Positions 1 to 9,575 are shown, counted from the first letter of the stretch. The stretch is 64,000 bases of DNA from Roseivirga sp. (GCA_029262895.1 JAJCYM010000070.1:1-64000), one strand, 5' to 3'. Notes: generated by a model from the sequence alone, not told the origin. Made by a program: numbers and translations.

Positions 1-93
1 ATTAGAGCTGTACCCAAGAAAAATCAAATAGGTCATCAGAACAAAGAACCACTTGACGATGTGCTCAGAATTGCGGTTATGCCCGGTACTTGA
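1..93 (+). CDS. 3' end of an unidentified CDS (partial)
   Basis: The first 30 codons are open in frame 1 and end with TGA at 91-93; the tail reads ...LDDVLRIAVMPGT. The composition looks protein-like, but the stretch is too short to identify. From 94 to 333 I see no convincing gene. Confidence 0.35.
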   Translation: MRAVPKKNQIGHQNKEPLDDVLRIAVMPGT

Positions 94-333
94 CTTTTTC
101 ATAGACCAGCAAGGATAACACTTTTATGATCATCTTATTTGGAAACGAGACGAAACACACTTTTTCATCGTGATTTAACATGAATTGGCCTTTGATCGCT
201 CAAAACCTATATTTTCGGGGAGGCATTGGCTGCGATCCGCCATGTTACTGCCTAATTCAGCAGCTTGTCTCAAAACAAATTTTGCCATTGATTTATCCTT
301 TAACCTTGAAGCAAAAATCAATAAAACAGACTT

Positions 334-1242
334 ATGAAATCAATATTTACAATTGTTATGATGCTTGGGCTTTGCACTGTGTTGATGTCTCAGAGCAAAG
401 GAGATGAACTCAAGAAGGAAGGCAAACTGGAAGCAGCCATGTTTGCTTATGGGAAGGAATTTATGAGCAATCCGAGCGATACCGATGTAGCATACAAACT
501 TGCCTCAACCTTGGCTTTAGTGAATCTGACAGACACGGCTTTCTACTTTTTGAACGTAGCACTTCAAGACAATCATTCACTCAGACCACTTACTGATTCG
601 GACCTGTATACATTGACGTTTAATGCAAAATGGAAACAAATTGAAGACTCACAATTCCAGAAGTATCAGGCCAAAAATGGTGATCTGAAGAACCCTGAAT
701 TGGCAAAGCGCTTGATCAGAGTGATCATGAAAGACCAGGCATTAAGCTATCACATACACCAGTCCCGAGCTTTTTATCAAAAAAATGGCCGTGGACCGCA
801 TTGGCTTTTTCCCATGGGTCAAATCAAGGGGCAGTTGAATAAGGAGAATTCACTCGTCATGGAGGAAATTCTTTCAGAATTTGGCTGGCCTACCTATTCA
901 GAAGTAGGGGAGCTGGCAGCTGATGCAGCCTTGCTTGTGATCAATCACCATGAAGATGATGCCATTCGCAAGAAGTACCTTTCACAAATCAAGTCAGTCT
1001 GTGAAGCGGGTGAGGGTAGCTGTATGGAATACGCCAAGATTCATGATCGCATATTGGTGAATGAGAATAAAGAGCAGCTTTACGGAATGCAGTTCCGCTA
1101 TAATTCGGCTAACCAGCTCGAGCCATTTCCCATTCAAAACCCTGAAAAGGTAGATGAACGCAGGAAGGCAATTGGGTTGGAGCCATTAGCAGTCTATCTC
1201 AAGCGGAAGATCAATTATGATTGGTCTATTGATAAAAATTAG
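334..1242 (+). CDS. Secreted TPR/DUF6624-like protein
   Basis: The 302-residue product starts with a cleavable signal peptide (about residues 1-20, ending LMSQ), so it is exported. Residues 22-80 look like one or two TPR helices (KKEGKLEAAMFAYGKEF). The C-terminal half (about 120-300) resembles the DUF6624 family, with the GWPTYSEVGELAADAALLVINH-type core near 184-205. That family is common in Bacteroidetes and has no assigned reaction. The gene stands alone and is followed by a hairpin at 1260-1286. The start was chosen because the signal peptide begins at this ATG. Function is unknown; the domain match is from memory of the family. Confidence 0.75.
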   Translation: MKSIFTIVMMLGLCTVLMSQSKGDELKKEGKLEAAMFAYGKEFMSNPSDTDVAYKLASTLALVNLTDTAFYFLNVALQDNHSLRPLTDSDLYTLTFNAKWKQIEDSQFQKYQAKNGDLKNPELAKRLIRVIMKDQALSYHIHQSRAFYQKNGRGPHWLFPMGQIKGQLNKENSLVMEEILSEFGWPTYSEVGELAADAALLVINHHEDDAIRKKYLSQIKSVCEAGEGSCMEYAKIHDRILVNENKEQLYGMQFRYNSANQLEPFPIQNPEKVDERRKAIGLEPLAVYLKRKINYDWSIDKN

Positions 1243-1259
1243 AATGGGTATATCACTTC

Positions 1260-1286
1260 ATCGGAGTCCCCAAGAGGGACTCTGAT
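1260..1286 (+). terminator. Intrinsic terminator-like hairpin
   Basis: An 11-bp stem (one G-T pair) with arms ending GAGTCCC / GGGACTC and a 5-nt loop lies 18 nt after the stop of the preceding gene. The U-tract is weak (TTTTTA about 10 nt later), so termination efficiency is uncertain. Confidence 0.5.
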
Positions 1287-1348
1287 GGGAGTACTTTTTA
1301 AATCTTTAAGCGTATATTAAGCGGTTATCTTCAACCAATAACTAATCT

Positions 1349-2686
1349 ATGGCCTCTTCTTCACGCGGTGAATTCTCCTCTTCATTTGGTTTTGTAATGG
1401 CTGCTGCCGGTTCGGCAGTGGGGCTCGGTAATATCTGGGGTTTCCCCACGCAAACGGCCGAGAATGGGGGAGCAGCCTTTGTTCTTATCTATGTTATCCT
1501 GGCCTTTTTGGTAGGGTACCCTGTTTTAATGGCAGAGTTTACCATTGGTAGATATACGCGTATGGCCCCTCCTGATGCCTACAAAAAGTTAGGTGGAGGA
1601 AAATCCTTTTTCTGGATAGGCATACTGGGATTGGTCACTGTAGGGTTCATTCTTAGCTTCTATTCCATTATAGCAAGTGGCATGATTGCTTACTTTATTG
1701 AACCTATGGGGAGGCTATTCGGATTGGAGGCTTTTGCCGATTGGGTCATTTCTCAGAGTGTCACCAGTAATCTCTTGTTCACCTCTATCTTCTTTTTACT
1801 GACTATTCTGATTGTGTCAGGTGGGGTAAGTAATGGAATTGAAAAATGGTCGAAACGGTTTATGCCAATGCTGTTTGTCCTGTTTGTTGTGTTAGTCGTA
1901 TATGTGCTCACCCTGGATGGAGCCATGGAGGGTGTTCGAGTCTATTTACTGCCTGATTTTAGTAGAATACTTGAACCCAAACTATTAACCAGTGCCATGG
2001 GGCAGGCGTTCTTCTCACTTTCTTTGGGAGTTGGAGGCATGTTAGTTTATGGGTCATATACTAACAAAAATGCCAACTTAGTTAAACTCGGCTGGTTAGT
2101 AACATTGTGTGATATCGGTGTGGCTTTTATTGCCGGACTATTAATTATTCCGGCTATGTATGCTGCTGCTAATCTGGGTACTGAAATATTTGATGCTTCT
2201 GGGGCCATGATTTCAGGGCCAAACCTCATTTTTCAAATACTTCCCGAACTGTTCGAGTCAATGGGCTCCCTTGGATGGGTTGTTGCTTTTGTCTTCTTTT
2301 TATTGATGAGTATTGCAGCTCTGACATCGTCCATTGCCATGCTAGAACCCGTAGTGGCCTATGTTCAGGATAGTAAAAAAATAGAACGCAAAAAGGCGAG
2401 CTGGTTTACTGGCGGCTTCTTCTGGATAGTGAGCATTATCATTATTTTTAATTTCGATCAACTCTTCAACCTTGTTCTTACTGCTACTACCGTTTATGGT
2501 CAACCCTTTCTTGGCTTAGCGATTGCCATATTTGCAGGCTGGGTGATTAAGAAGAACGTGCTATTGAATGAATTGAAAGAAGGTTTTCCGGAATTAGAGA
2601 AGAGCTTCTTTTATAAGATATGGCCTATCTTTTTGAAAGTGGTTTGCCCGATTTTGATCCTACTGGTGTTTTTGCAGTCTTTCTAG
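1349..2686 (+). CDS. Sodium-dependent transporter, NSS/SNF family
   Basis: This 445-residue inner-membrane protein is a neurotransmitter:sodium symporter homologue, which would import an amino acid or related solute with Na+. Residues 10-65 hold the family's TM1/TM2 signature, with the unwound Na+/substrate site as GSAVGLGNIW followed by GFPTQ. About 11 hydrophobic segments follow, the usual bacterial number. The LeuT extracellular-gate arginine (NxWRFP) is replaced by glycine here (NIWGFP), as in a sub-group of bacterial members, so substrate or gating may differ. It is flanked by unrelated genes. The substrate cannot be predicted from sequence. Confidence 0.9.
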   Translation: MASSSRGEFSSSFGFVMAAAGSAVGLGNIWGFPTQTAENGGAAFVLIYVILAFLVGYPVLMAEFTIGRYTRMAPPDAYKKLGGGKSFFWIGILGLVTVGFILSFYSIIASGMIAYFIEPMGRLFGLEAFADWVISQSVTSNLLFTSIFFLLTILIVSGGVSNGIEKWSKRFMPMLFVLFVVLVVYVLTLDGAMEGVRVYLLPDFSRILEPKLLTSAMGQAFFSLSLGVGGMLVYGSYTNKNANLVKLGWLVTLCDIGVAFIAGLLIIPAMYAAANLGTEIFDASGAMISGPNLIFQILPELFESMGSLGWVVAFVFFLLMSIAALTSSIAMLEPVVAYVQDSKKIERKKASWFTGGFFWIVSIIIIFNFDQLFNLVLTATTVYGQPFLGLAIAIFAGWVIKKNVLLNELKEGFPELEKSFFYKIWPIFLKVVCPILILLVFLQSF

Positions 2687-2711
2687 AAAGAAGCGTGCTC
2701 AAACTTTGAAT

Positions 2712-3476
2712 TTAGTCGGCCAGTTTAACTCCGTAATGTTTCAACATCTTTTCAACCTCAGATTTGAGGTCTTTCGCCAATTCCTTGTATTCGTGCCAGG
2801 CGTCCAGTTGAAATTGATCCCCTAAGGTATAAGTGATGGCCTCAAAGTAGCGTTTGTTTCTAGCCAATTTTTCAAGGTCAAGGGGCGGAAGTTTGATCTT
2901 TGCCTGTGTAAACCCTTCGAAGATTTCCTTAGATGTAAAAACCTCCTGGACCATGATAGGGGTTACATATTCGTTTGTGGTTTTGTACTGAAGCTTGTCG
3001 TTATCCCTTTCGTTTGCGATTTCATTGTAATAATGAAAGAGTTTTTCCCTTAGTTGGTGATCCCTGATGAATTTCAGTTTGCCTGAGGAGACAGCCTCAT
3101 CAAATGTTCCACGACTTGACACAAAGTAGTCATCTCTAGTTATTTCAATTTGTAGACCTATAAATTCTACAAGGTCGATCTCCTTCGGGTTCTCTAACAT
3201 CTTCACAATACGAATGATGTTTTTGCCACGTTCTTCAGTTTCTGAAATACACTTTTCAAGTGTTTCTAAATCTTCCGCCAATTGTCTGTTGAAACTCTCC
3301 AATAAATAGAGTTCTTCTTGATAATCTTTACTGTTTTGATTCAAATTGTTAAGATAAAGGGCGATGAGTATTCCGATTGCAACCAGTAGGATTTCACCGA
3401 CTGCATACTTCAGATACTGGGATGCTTTTCGTTCACTCATAAGTTGTTTTCTTATCGTTCTAAAGAATTTGATCAT
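2712..3476 (-). CDS. DUF6090 family single-pass membrane protein
   Basis: The start is taken at MIKFFRTIRKQLMSERKAS, the usual N-terminus of this family; an ATG 10 codons upstream also exists. One transmembrane helix (about residues 20-40, GEILLVAIGILIALYL) follows a basic N-terminus, then a helical soluble domain of about 210 residues. DUF6090 proteins are abundant, often multi-copy, in Bacteroidetes and have no known function. It converges on the symporter gene, with about 25 bp between the stops. Confidence 0.75.
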   Translation of the reverse strand: MIKFFRTIRKQLMSERKASQYLKYAVGEILLVAIGILIALYLNNLNQNSKDYQEELYLLESFNRQLAEDLETLEKCISETEERGKNIIRIVKMLENPKEIDLVEFIGLQIEITRDDYFVSSRGTFDEAVSSGKLKFIRDHQLREKLFHYYNEIANERDNDKLQYKTTNEYVTPIMVQEVFTSKEIFEGFTQAKIKLPPLDLEKLARNKRYFEAITYTLGDQFQLDAWHEYKELAKDLKSEVEKMLKHYGVKLAD

Positions 3477-3504
3477 AACATTCTTAAATCCACCGTGTGC
3501 TCTC

Positions 3505-3652
3505 AATCCCTAAAGGGATTCATCACGCAATTGCATGATAATGAACTGAGTGACGGATTCAAAATCGGACAAGGTTTGGGTATTTGATTTGCGGTGAAAA
3601 TTTAGCTCTGTATTTTATGACCATCGCTTGTCCTTTAATTCCCTAAAGGGAA
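3505..3652. repeat. Degenerate CCCTAAAGGG palindromes
   Basis: Two short palindromes, AATCCCTAAAGGGATT (3505-3520) and TTCCCTAAAGGGAA (3639-3652), share their core with the GTCCC-TTTA-GGGAC arm of the RAYT-flanking repeats nearby. They are probably decayed repeat units. No gene is visible between 3477 and 3721. Confidence 0.5.
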
Positions 3653-3721
3653 CCTGACCCTTTAGGAGAAGTGGCATCCTGTCCTTCGAAAGAATTCTAT
3701 CATGAGCTAACTTTTAACCTA

Positions 3722-3786
3722 GTCCCTTTAGGGACAAGATATTCGTAGAATTATTTTTGCACCTAGATACATCGTGCCATAGGTAC
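3722..3786 (+). repeat. RAYT-associated two-palindrome repeat (left, copy A)
   Basis: The unit has palindrome 1, GTCCCTTTAGGGAC (3722-3735), a 38-nt spacer and palindrome 2, GTGCCATAGGTAC (3774-3786). The same unit occurs inverted on the other side of the adjacent transposase and at four other places between 4.2 and 7.2 kb. It lies 9 bp from the transposase stop. Confidence 0.85.
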
Positions 3787-3795
3787 GAGACATTT

Positions 3796-4254
3796 TCAAA
3801 TATCCTTGAAAATGTATTCCTCATTGTATTCGATTTCAAAATCCTTCAGCAACCGAATATATTCGGATCTGAATTTTTGTTTTTGATGATGTTCTTCCTG
3901 ATTCTTAATATAATCAATAACCCTGTGTAGCTGAGATTTGGCATATGAAAAAGCACCATAACCCGCTTCCCAACTAAACTGACCTCTCAAAAAGCCTTGT
4001 TGATTAATCCATTTTGAAGAATCTTGTTTGACCTGTTTCATTAGATCAGACAAGCTTTGTGTTGGTCGCATGCTGATAAGAATGTGAATATGATCTGGCA
4101 TGCCATTGATTTGAAGTACTTTATGTCCATTGTTTTGGACTATGCCAGTGATGTACTTATATAAGTTGCTTTTCCAGCTATTGTCAACTAAACATTGCCG
4201 TCTTTGAACTGCGAATACAACTTGAATGTAGATTTGGGTGTATGTGTTCGCCAT
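3796..4254 (-). CDS. IS200-like / REP-associated tyrosine transposase
   Basis: A 152-residue Y1-transposase (HUH endonuclease superfamily, IS200-like fold). The HUH metal-binding motif is HIHIL in GMPDHIHILI, and the nucleophilic tyrosine is in VIDYIKNQ on the C-terminal helix. The length matches the IS200/RAYT family. There is no partner tnpB. The gene sits between inverted copies of a two-palindrome repeat (3722-3786 and 4267-4333), the arrangement of REP-associated transposases (RAYTs) rather than of a classic IS200. It is about 70-75% identical by eye to the copy at 6516-6974, so the two are old paralogues, not a fresh duplication. Confidence 0.9.
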   Translation of the reverse strand: MANTYTQIYIQVVFAVQRRQCLVDNSWKSNLYKYITGIVQNNGHKVLQINGMPDHIHILISMRPTQSLSDLMKQVKQDSSKWINQQGFLRGQFSWEAGYGAFSYAKSQLHRVIDYIKNQEEHHQKQKFRSEYIRLLKDFEIEYNEEYIFKDI

Positions 4255-4266
4255 AGTTTTTGTCCA

Positions 4267-4333
4267 GTACCTAATGGCACTGGCTTCAGTATGATGTATT
4301 TGTTTGCTATTGATGGAATGTCCCTAACGGGAC
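4267..4333 (-). repeat. RAYT-associated two-palindrome repeat (right, copy A)
   Basis: This is an inverted copy of the unit at 3722-3786: GTACCTAATGGCAC (4267-4280), a 39-nt spacer, and GTCCCTAACGGGAC (4320-4333). It lies 12 bp upstream of the transposase start codon. Confidence 0.8.
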
Positions 4334-4453
4334 GGGCGAGGCATAATGAATATAAGGCTTTCAGCAATGACTTTCTAAAATTGCGAAGAGGAAATGTGAC
4401 AAGCTAGATGGTTTATGATTGAGCCCAATCAAAACCATCGGCTACAAATGGGA

Positions 4454-5293
4454 CTATCTATTTTCTAACATTTGCTTAAGTCTGGCCTGCATTCCCAATG
4501 CAATAATATGATTTGAATCGGCTTCAACCACCTGATTCACTAATTCAAGGGCTTTTCCCAAACTGTCTTGTGCCTGATAAATCTGTGCCCGGGTCATCAG
4601 AGGGCTGAGGTAGGAGGGATCAATGAGGGTAGCATTTAATTCCTTGGACAAGGCTTGTGCCTTATCAATATTATCCAATTCCAACTCCAAAACTGCAGCA
4701 TAACTGATATAAAAACCAAGCTTCATTTGTCTCGGTAGTGCAAGCAACCTGAGGGAATCCAAAGCCACTTGAGCACCATGGTTGGCATGCAAGAACTCGA
4801 TGTATTCTGCTTTGAAGTAATCGTCTTCAGGATATTTACGAGCAAAGGCACCAAAACTCTTTTCTGCTAATTCTCGCCTCATTTTACCGGATTCAGGTGG
4901 GTTAGGAATACCCAAACCGCGATTGTTGGCGGCTACCATGCTCTGCATATTTACTTCTAAAAGCCTAAGTTCCTCTTCACCCACTTTGTCTTTAATCCGT
5001 TCAAGCTCGGCCAGTAATTGCTGGCGTTCCTGAAGATTTCTCGTAATTCGTCCGACCAAGCTTTTGCCCAAAGCCCAGTTGGGATCAAATTCAACTGCTT
5101 TTCTGAAGGCTTCTTCTGACTCTGTCCAGCGGCCATTGTCCAGAATTTCTTCCCAGCCTTTTTGGAAATAATAGCGAGCAGAATCACTTTGGGTACCGTA
5201 GTCGTAGGATTCTTTAGAAGTAGGGGAGGAACAACCTATTATAAGTAAGGAAGTGATGAAGAAAGAAGTGATGGTGAAGATGGAATTGTTCAT
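4454..5293 (-). CDS. TPR-containing lipoprotein
   Basis: A 279-residue protein with a lipoprotein signal peptide (lipobox LIIGC, Cys at about 21), so it is anchored in a membrane facing the periplasm. Residues 38-75 and 225-270 look like TPR motifs (SARYYFQKGWEEILDNG; AQIYQAQDSLGKALELV). TPR lipoproteins scaffold protein complexes, but the partner here is unknown. The gene is monocistronic and lies between two transposase modules. Confidence 0.75.
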   Translation of the reverse strand: MNNSIFTITSFFITSLLIIGCSSPTSKESYDYGTQSDSARYYFQKGWEEILDNGRWTESEEAFRKAVEFDPNWALGKSLVGRITRNLQERQQLLAELERIKDKVGEEELRLLEVNMQSMVAANNRGLGIPNPPESGKMRRELAEKSFGAFARKYPEDDYFKAEYIEFLHANHGAQVALDSLRLLALPRQMKLGFYISYAAVLELELDNIDKAQALSKELNATLIDPSYLSPLMTRAQIYQAQDSLGKALELVNQVVEADSNHIIALGMQARLKQMLENR

Positions 5294-5541
5294 TGTTATG
5301 TGGTTTCTTCTCCGATTTGGGTCAGAGTTTGATTGCGCAAGTCAATCGAGCCCTGCAGGTAAGGTTGGCTGTTTAATTCTTTAAAGCATGAGATAATGCC
5401 GAATATTAGAGGTTTGCGTGTCATTGTTTTAGGCCTTAGGTAGCAAACAAGAAATGAATCGTTTGCCATGGCATAAGATAAATGGAAATTATAACTATTC
5501 TCGCGAATTTGTATCTTAGAATATCCAGCAACTACCCCTTA

Positions 5542-6309
5542 ATGAATAAAGTAACCAATTTACTTATCGGGCTTGTCCTCATATTGATGCCATCGGTACT
5601 TGAGGCACAAGTGAGCAAGACCTTTCCTAAAAATCTCAGACTGCTCACTAATCAGGAGTTGATGAGTCTTGGTAATGATGGTATGAAGGGTGATATACCT
5701 ACCTATGATTTGGATGGCCAATTGATCGATGAGGAAAACCCAATATCAGAAGAGAAACGAGCGGAGTATATATCCGAATATTTTACAGATGAGTCTGGTA
5801 AATTGGTAGCAATCAAATTTAGAAAACAAACTGATCAGGAAGCTGCTTTCATAAAGCAGTTTTATGAACAGCAGGCAAAACTGGCTGCTTTGATTGGCAC
5901 ACCAGCCAAAGATTTTGAGACGGTTGATATGCAGGGTAATTCAGTGAAACTAGGAGACCTAAAGGGGTCAATTGTGGCCATCAATTTCTGGTTTATTGGA
6001 TGTAAGCCTTGTATCATGGAAATGCCAGAATTGAATGAACTTGTGGCTCACTTTGAAGATAAGGGCGTGAAATTTTTGGCCATAGCAACGGATAGCAAAG
6101 AGAAGCTGGTGGAATTTGCGAAGAAAAGAGACTTCGATTACAATGTGGTACCTGATGGCAAGTCTTTGACCAAATTGTATGAAATCACAGGCTATCCGAC
6201 CCATTGTATTATTGATCAGGAGGGTAATATTACCTACTTCAAATCTGCGTATAGTCCTCAAACAGCATCAGAATTAACTGCCGCAATTACTTACCTCTTG
6301 GACAAATAG
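5542..6309 (+). CDS. TlpA/ResA-like periplasmic thioredoxin-fold protein
   Basis: The start is set at the ATG opening a signal peptide (MNKVTNLLIGLVLILMPS), 20 codons after an earlier possible ATG at 5482. The C-terminal 130 residues form a thioredoxin-like AhpC/TSA-Redoxin domain. Its redox motif CKPC (C154/C157) follows NFWFIG, and a cis-proline loop GYPT follows later. Such proteins reduce or isomerise disulfides in the periplasm of Bacteroidetes. The N-terminal 100 residues are unassigned. No operon partner is visible. Confidence 0.85.
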   Translation: MNKVTNLLIGLVLILMPSVLEAQVSKTFPKNLRLLTNQELMSLGNDGMKGDIPTYDLDGQLIDEENPISEEKRAEYISEYFTDESGKLVAIKFRKQTDQEAAFIKQFYEQQAKLAALIGTPAKDFETVDMQGNSVKLGDLKGSIVAINFWFIGCKPCIMEMPELNELVAHFEDKGVKFLAIATDSKEKLVEFAKKRDFDYNVVPDGKSLTKLYEITGYPTHCIIDQEGNITYFKSAYSPQTASELTAAITYLLDK

Positions 6310-6441
6310 GTATAGGGTAACTTTGCTTTAGGCTTTTGTTTCATTATAAAGAATTGGGTCTAGATGTTCTTGAAAAACACCTGTAACAGAGCGCAATGCT
6401 ATTTTCCTGAAGGCCTTTGTCCTTTAGAGGTACTTAAAATT

Positions 6442-6505
6442 GTCCCTTTAGGGACATAAAAGCCGGTAGCCAAAGTTGTACCCAACCATATTGTGCCGTA
6501 GGTAC
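6442..6505 (+). repeat. RAYT-associated two-palindrome repeat (left, copy B)
   Basis: GTCCCTTTAGGGAC (6442-6455), a 37-nt spacer and GTGCCGTAGGTAC (6493-6505). The spacer shares a GGTAG...CCA-like core with other copies. It lies 10 bp from the transposase stop at 6516. Confidence 0.85.
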
Positions 6506-6515
6506 AACATATTTA

Positions 6516-6974
6516 TTAAATAGCTTTGAACAAATAATCATCGTTATAATCAATATCGAATTCCTTTAACAGTTTAGTGTATTCATTTCTGAAGGTAGAT
6601 TTCTTGTGGTGCGCTTTCTGGTTCTTAATGTATGTAATAACATTGGGTACTTGGGATTTGGCATACGAAAATGCGCCATAGCCAGCTTGCCACGAAAACT
6701 TCTCCTTAACAAATCCGCTTTGATTGATCCATTTGGACGAATCTTGCTTCACCTGTTTCATAAGTTCAGACAATGATTGTGTTGGGCGCATACCAATCAA
6801 AATATGTATATGATCAGGCATACCGTTGATCTGAAGCACCTTGTGATTATGGTTTTGTATGATGCCCGTAATATATTTATAGAGATCATCTCCCCAATCA
6901 CTTAGAATTAGGCTTTGCCTATTTTGAACAGCGAAAACCACCTGGATATGGATTTGTTTATAGGTGTTTGCCAT
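6516..6974 (-). CDS. IS200-like / REP-associated tyrosine transposase
   Basis: The second 152-residue Y1-transposase in the window, with HUH motif HIHIL (in GMPDHIHILIGMRP) and catalytic tyrosine in VITYIKNQ. It is a diverged paralogue of the gene at 3796-4254 in the same orientation, also bracketed by inverted two-palindrome repeats (6442-6505 and 6987-7050). All motifs are intact, so it may be active. Confidence 0.9.
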   Translation of the reverse strand: MANTYKQIHIQVVFAVQNRQSLILSDWGDDLYKYITGIIQNHNHKVLQINGMPDHIHILIGMRPTQSLSELMKQVKQDSSKWINQSGFVKEKFSWQAGYGAFSYAKSQVPNVITYIKNQKAHHKKSTFRNEYTKLLKEFDIDYNDDYLFKAI

Positions 6975-6986
6975 TTTTCATGTTGC

Positions 6987-7050
6987 GTACCTAAAGGCAC
7001 GAATTTGTTTATACCTTTGGTTTCTACCCGTTTTTTGTCCCTAAAGGGAC
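6987..7050 (-). repeat. RAYT-associated two-palindrome repeat (right, copy B)
   Basis: An inverted unit: GTACCTAAAGGCAC (6987-7000), a 36-nt spacer, GTCCCTAAAGGGAC (7037-7050). It lies 12 bp upstream of the transposase start, the same distance as in copy A. Confidence 0.8.
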
Positions 7051-7143
7051 TAATGAAGGCAGTCCAAATGATTGATCAGTTCTATCTCGTTACATCGATT
7101 CTTACTTATTGCCATAAATTTAATGGGCATTAATCCCGACTTA

Positions 7144-7207
7144 GTCCCTTTGGGGACCGCATAACGGTAGCACCATTATTGACCATAATAACCGTGCCTT
7201 TGGGTAC
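7144..7207 (+). repeat. Solo RAYT-associated repeat
   Basis: A copy without an adjacent transposase of its own: GTCCCTTTGGGGAC (7144-7157), a 36-nt spacer, GTGCCTTTGGGTAC (7194-7207). It lies 14 bp beyond the stop of the DUF885 gene and may act as its terminator. It is good evidence that the unit is mobilised in trans. Confidence 0.8.
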
Positions 7208-7221
7208 GGTACATAATTCGT

Positions 7222-8865
7222 TTAATCCTTAGCCGTGATCTTTCTAATTTCTGTATCCACTCCGGTCATTTCCCAGTGACCAAGCGCCACGGGGATATTG
7301 CCAATGCTGTTGAGCTTGTCGAAGAACTCCTTAAGCTTAAAATCACCTTCATTGATTCGGGCATATTCAGCCATCGCAGACTCCAGCAGATATTTACCGG
7401 TGATATAGCTGGTGCCATAACCCGGTTGACGCAAGTAGAGGTGCTGCTCAAAAAGGAGTAACTCTTTCTCGGTTTTCATCCAGCCTCTTGGCGTCCATTC
7501 GGAATGAATGCCTCCGGCTTCTTCCATCGTCATTTCATTGGCATGTGCGTACAGAGACCCTAGCCCTCGAGCGGCACGTTGGGCAATCATGATATAGACG
7601 ATCTCTCTCACTCTTGGGTCATCTTCATACAAGCCAGCATCCATGAACATCTCTTCCACTGCTGTAGCTGTGCCCTCGTTGCGTGAGTCATAGATATTGT
7701 AGAGCACCGGGCCTTTTCTCATTTCACTTTTGTTAGGCTCATTGTCCATACGGGCCAATTCAAACCAATGGTAGAAATGAGAATAAAGTGGGCGGGGATC
7801 ATAGTGCATACCAATGAGGAAAAAATTTCTTCTTTCTTCTGGAACATATTGACCCATATGTTCTCTGAGGGCCGGTTCAAAGTAATCCTTGACCGTAACG
7901 ATCTCGTCCTTGTCCAAGAAATTGATGAAATTTTTAACAGAACGTTCTGCCATCGCCTCGAACTCAGCTTGGGTGTTGGCTGCCACCAATTCGGGCAAAT
8001 CTCGATTTCGATGTTCTTCCAATTTTAGAGAAGTCCAGGCTCTTGCCAGCTCGCGTTTGAGGATCATTACTTCGTCTTCCCAGGTCAGAGGAACCAGGTG
8101 CACGTTCTGCATGTACCAGGTATAATTGTCTCTGCCGATGCCCGAAGGACCGGTCTTGTCTTTGCTTTCTTCTTCCAGCCAGGAGGCAAATTCATCGGTG
8201 GAGGCAATGGCATTATCAATGGCTGAAACCAAATCTGCATCCTCCTTGATACCTTCCCATTCACGAACTGCTTTTAGACTGGCAGACTGTGAACGTATAT
8301 CACGAATGCCGGCAATCCATAAGTCTTTTGCGTTGCCGGTTAAATTGCCTTTTGCCTGTTCGTTCAAGGAAGGAATAACCTGAAAGTCTTTTAATAAGCT
8401 CGCCTTTGAGTCAGAATTCAAGGGGAAATCATAAGTCCAAATTTCCGTTGTACCATGATGCGTGGGCCCTTCATGAGCTGGCACATCGCTTCTTCCCATC
8501 CAAAGTGATTTATAATAAGCAGGGTCCCTTTCCCATGGTTTGAGAATGCGATGATTAAAATCATAGCCATTCATTTCTGCCCAAACCACGTGATAGTCAA
8601 CCTGGTTAGGAGTTGACCACCCGGAGGTGTCCATGGCCTGCAACCTGGCCTGAAGTTTCTTGAATTCAGGCCAACGTTTTTCGAAAGAGGCTGCTGTATA
8701 GTCAGGCGCGCCATTTAGCTTTGGAGGGTTTTCAAATGTCCGCCATTCTTTGAAGAGATTGACTAAGTCTTCGTAGTCGCGTGTAACGGGAGCATTTGAC
8801 TCTTCGGTCGGAGAGTCACAAGCCATAACTAGTACAAAGAGGAACGGGATGAGGTAACGTGACAT
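7222..8865 (-). CDS. DUF885 family lipoprotein (putative metallopeptidase-like)
   Basis: A 547-residue protein with a lipoprotein signal (LVMACDS, Cys 16). The remainder matches the DUF885 family, which has a gluzincin-like fold. The EG-motif region [16 protein letters not shown] corresponds to the family's EGWA..Y.E segment, but I do not see a clean HExxH, so catalysis is uncertain. The length is near the family's usual 550-600. It is transcribed alone. It could be a peptidase or a degenerate relative. Confidence 0.75.
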   Translation of the reverse strand: MSRYLIPFLFVLVMACDSPTEESNAPVTRDYEDLVNLFKEWRTFENPPKLNGAPDYTAASFEKRWPEFKKLQARLQAMDTSGWSTPNQVDYHVVWAEMNGYDFNHRILKPWERDPAYYKSLWMGRSDVPAHEGPTHHGTTEIWTYDFPLNSDSKASLLKDFQVIPSLNEQAKGNLTGNAKDLWIAGIRDIRSQSASLKAVREWEGIKEDADLVSAIDNAIASTDEFASWLEEESKDKTGPSGIGRDNYTWYMQNVHLVPLTWEDEVMILKRELARAWTSLKLEEHRNRDLPELVAANTQAEFEAMAERSVKNFINFLDKDEIVTVKDYFEPALREHMGQYVPEERRNFFLIGMHYDPRPLYSHFYHWFELARMDNEPNKSEMRKGPVLYNIYDSRNEGTATAVEEMFMDAGLYEDDPRVREIVYIMIAQRAARGLGSLYAHANEMTMEEAGGIHSEWTPRGWMKTEKELLLFEQHLYLRQPGYGTSYITGKYLLESAMAEYARINEGDFKLKEFFDKLNSIGNIPVALGHWEMTGVDTEIRKITAKD

Positions 8866-8973
8866 AGGTTTAAGGTTGGTTGATTGCTTAAGATAAGGAA
8901 TCTCCTGTTCCCCGCCTATGACGAAACTGTCGAGTGCCGTTTATGCACAAAAAAAGATGAACAAATAAGGCTA

Positions 8974-9414
8974 TTAAGGCTTCTTATTCAAATCCACATT
9001 CATCATCCAGGCAATGCCAAATTGATCCGTGAACATTCCAAAATAAGAACCCCAGAACGTCTTGTTCAAAGGCATGGTAATACTTCCATTCTCAGATAAT
9101 TCTGAAAATAAACGATCAGCTTCTTCTGTGGTGTCGGTATTAATAGAAATGGAGAAATTGTTGCCCTGCTTAAAGTTCGCTCCCCAATCTCCTGCAGTAT
9201 CGCTACCCATAATGGTGGTTTCTGCACTTATGGGCAAAGAGATATGCATGATTTTGTTTTTGTCTTCTTCAGAAATTGGAGGCATTCCTTCTTGCGGAGG
9301 CATTTCACTAAACCGCCCTACATAAGGAAATTCTCCACCAAATACAGATTTGTAGAAATTGAAAGCTTCTTCACAATTGCCATTAAAGGTCAGGTATACG
9401 TTTACAGTGGTCAT
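8974..9414 (-). CDS. VOC/PhnB-like glyoxalase-superfamily protein
   Basis: A 146-residue protein of the PhnB-like (3-demethylubiquinone-9 3-methyltransferase-like) branch of the vicinal oxygen chelate superfamily. It starts MTTVNVYLTFNGNCEEAFNFYKSVFGG and ends with the typical WGSYFGMFTDQFGIAWMMN. These small cytosolic proteins usually lack proven activity. No operon partner is visible. Confidence 0.85.
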   Translation of the reverse strand: MTTVNVYLTFNGNCEEAFNFYKSVFGGEFPYVGRFSEMPPQEGMPPISEEDKNKIMHISLPISAETTIMGSDTAGDWGANFKQGNNFSISINTDTTEEADRLFSELSENGSITMPLNKTFWGSYFGMFTDQFGIAWMMNVDLNKKP

Positions 9415-9575
9415 ATCAAGGTTGTTATTGTTCTAGGAAGGGAGCATAAGCTCCATTCAATGAATAATTTACGTTTTGTGAATGGTAATTGAAAGAATCA
9501 ATTGGGCCGAAGGAGATTTATTAATTAATGGCTATTTTGGGGCAATGATCGACCGAACTTACCTGATTTCTTAGC

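Noticed and set aside
3796-6974. The two transposases as ends of one composite transposon
   Set aside because: They are in the same orientation, diverged by roughly a quarter of residues, and each has its own inverted repeat pair.
7266-8383. Several 60-90-codon frames inside the DUF885 gene
   Set aside because: All lie fully inside a long gene with family matches and have no coding character.
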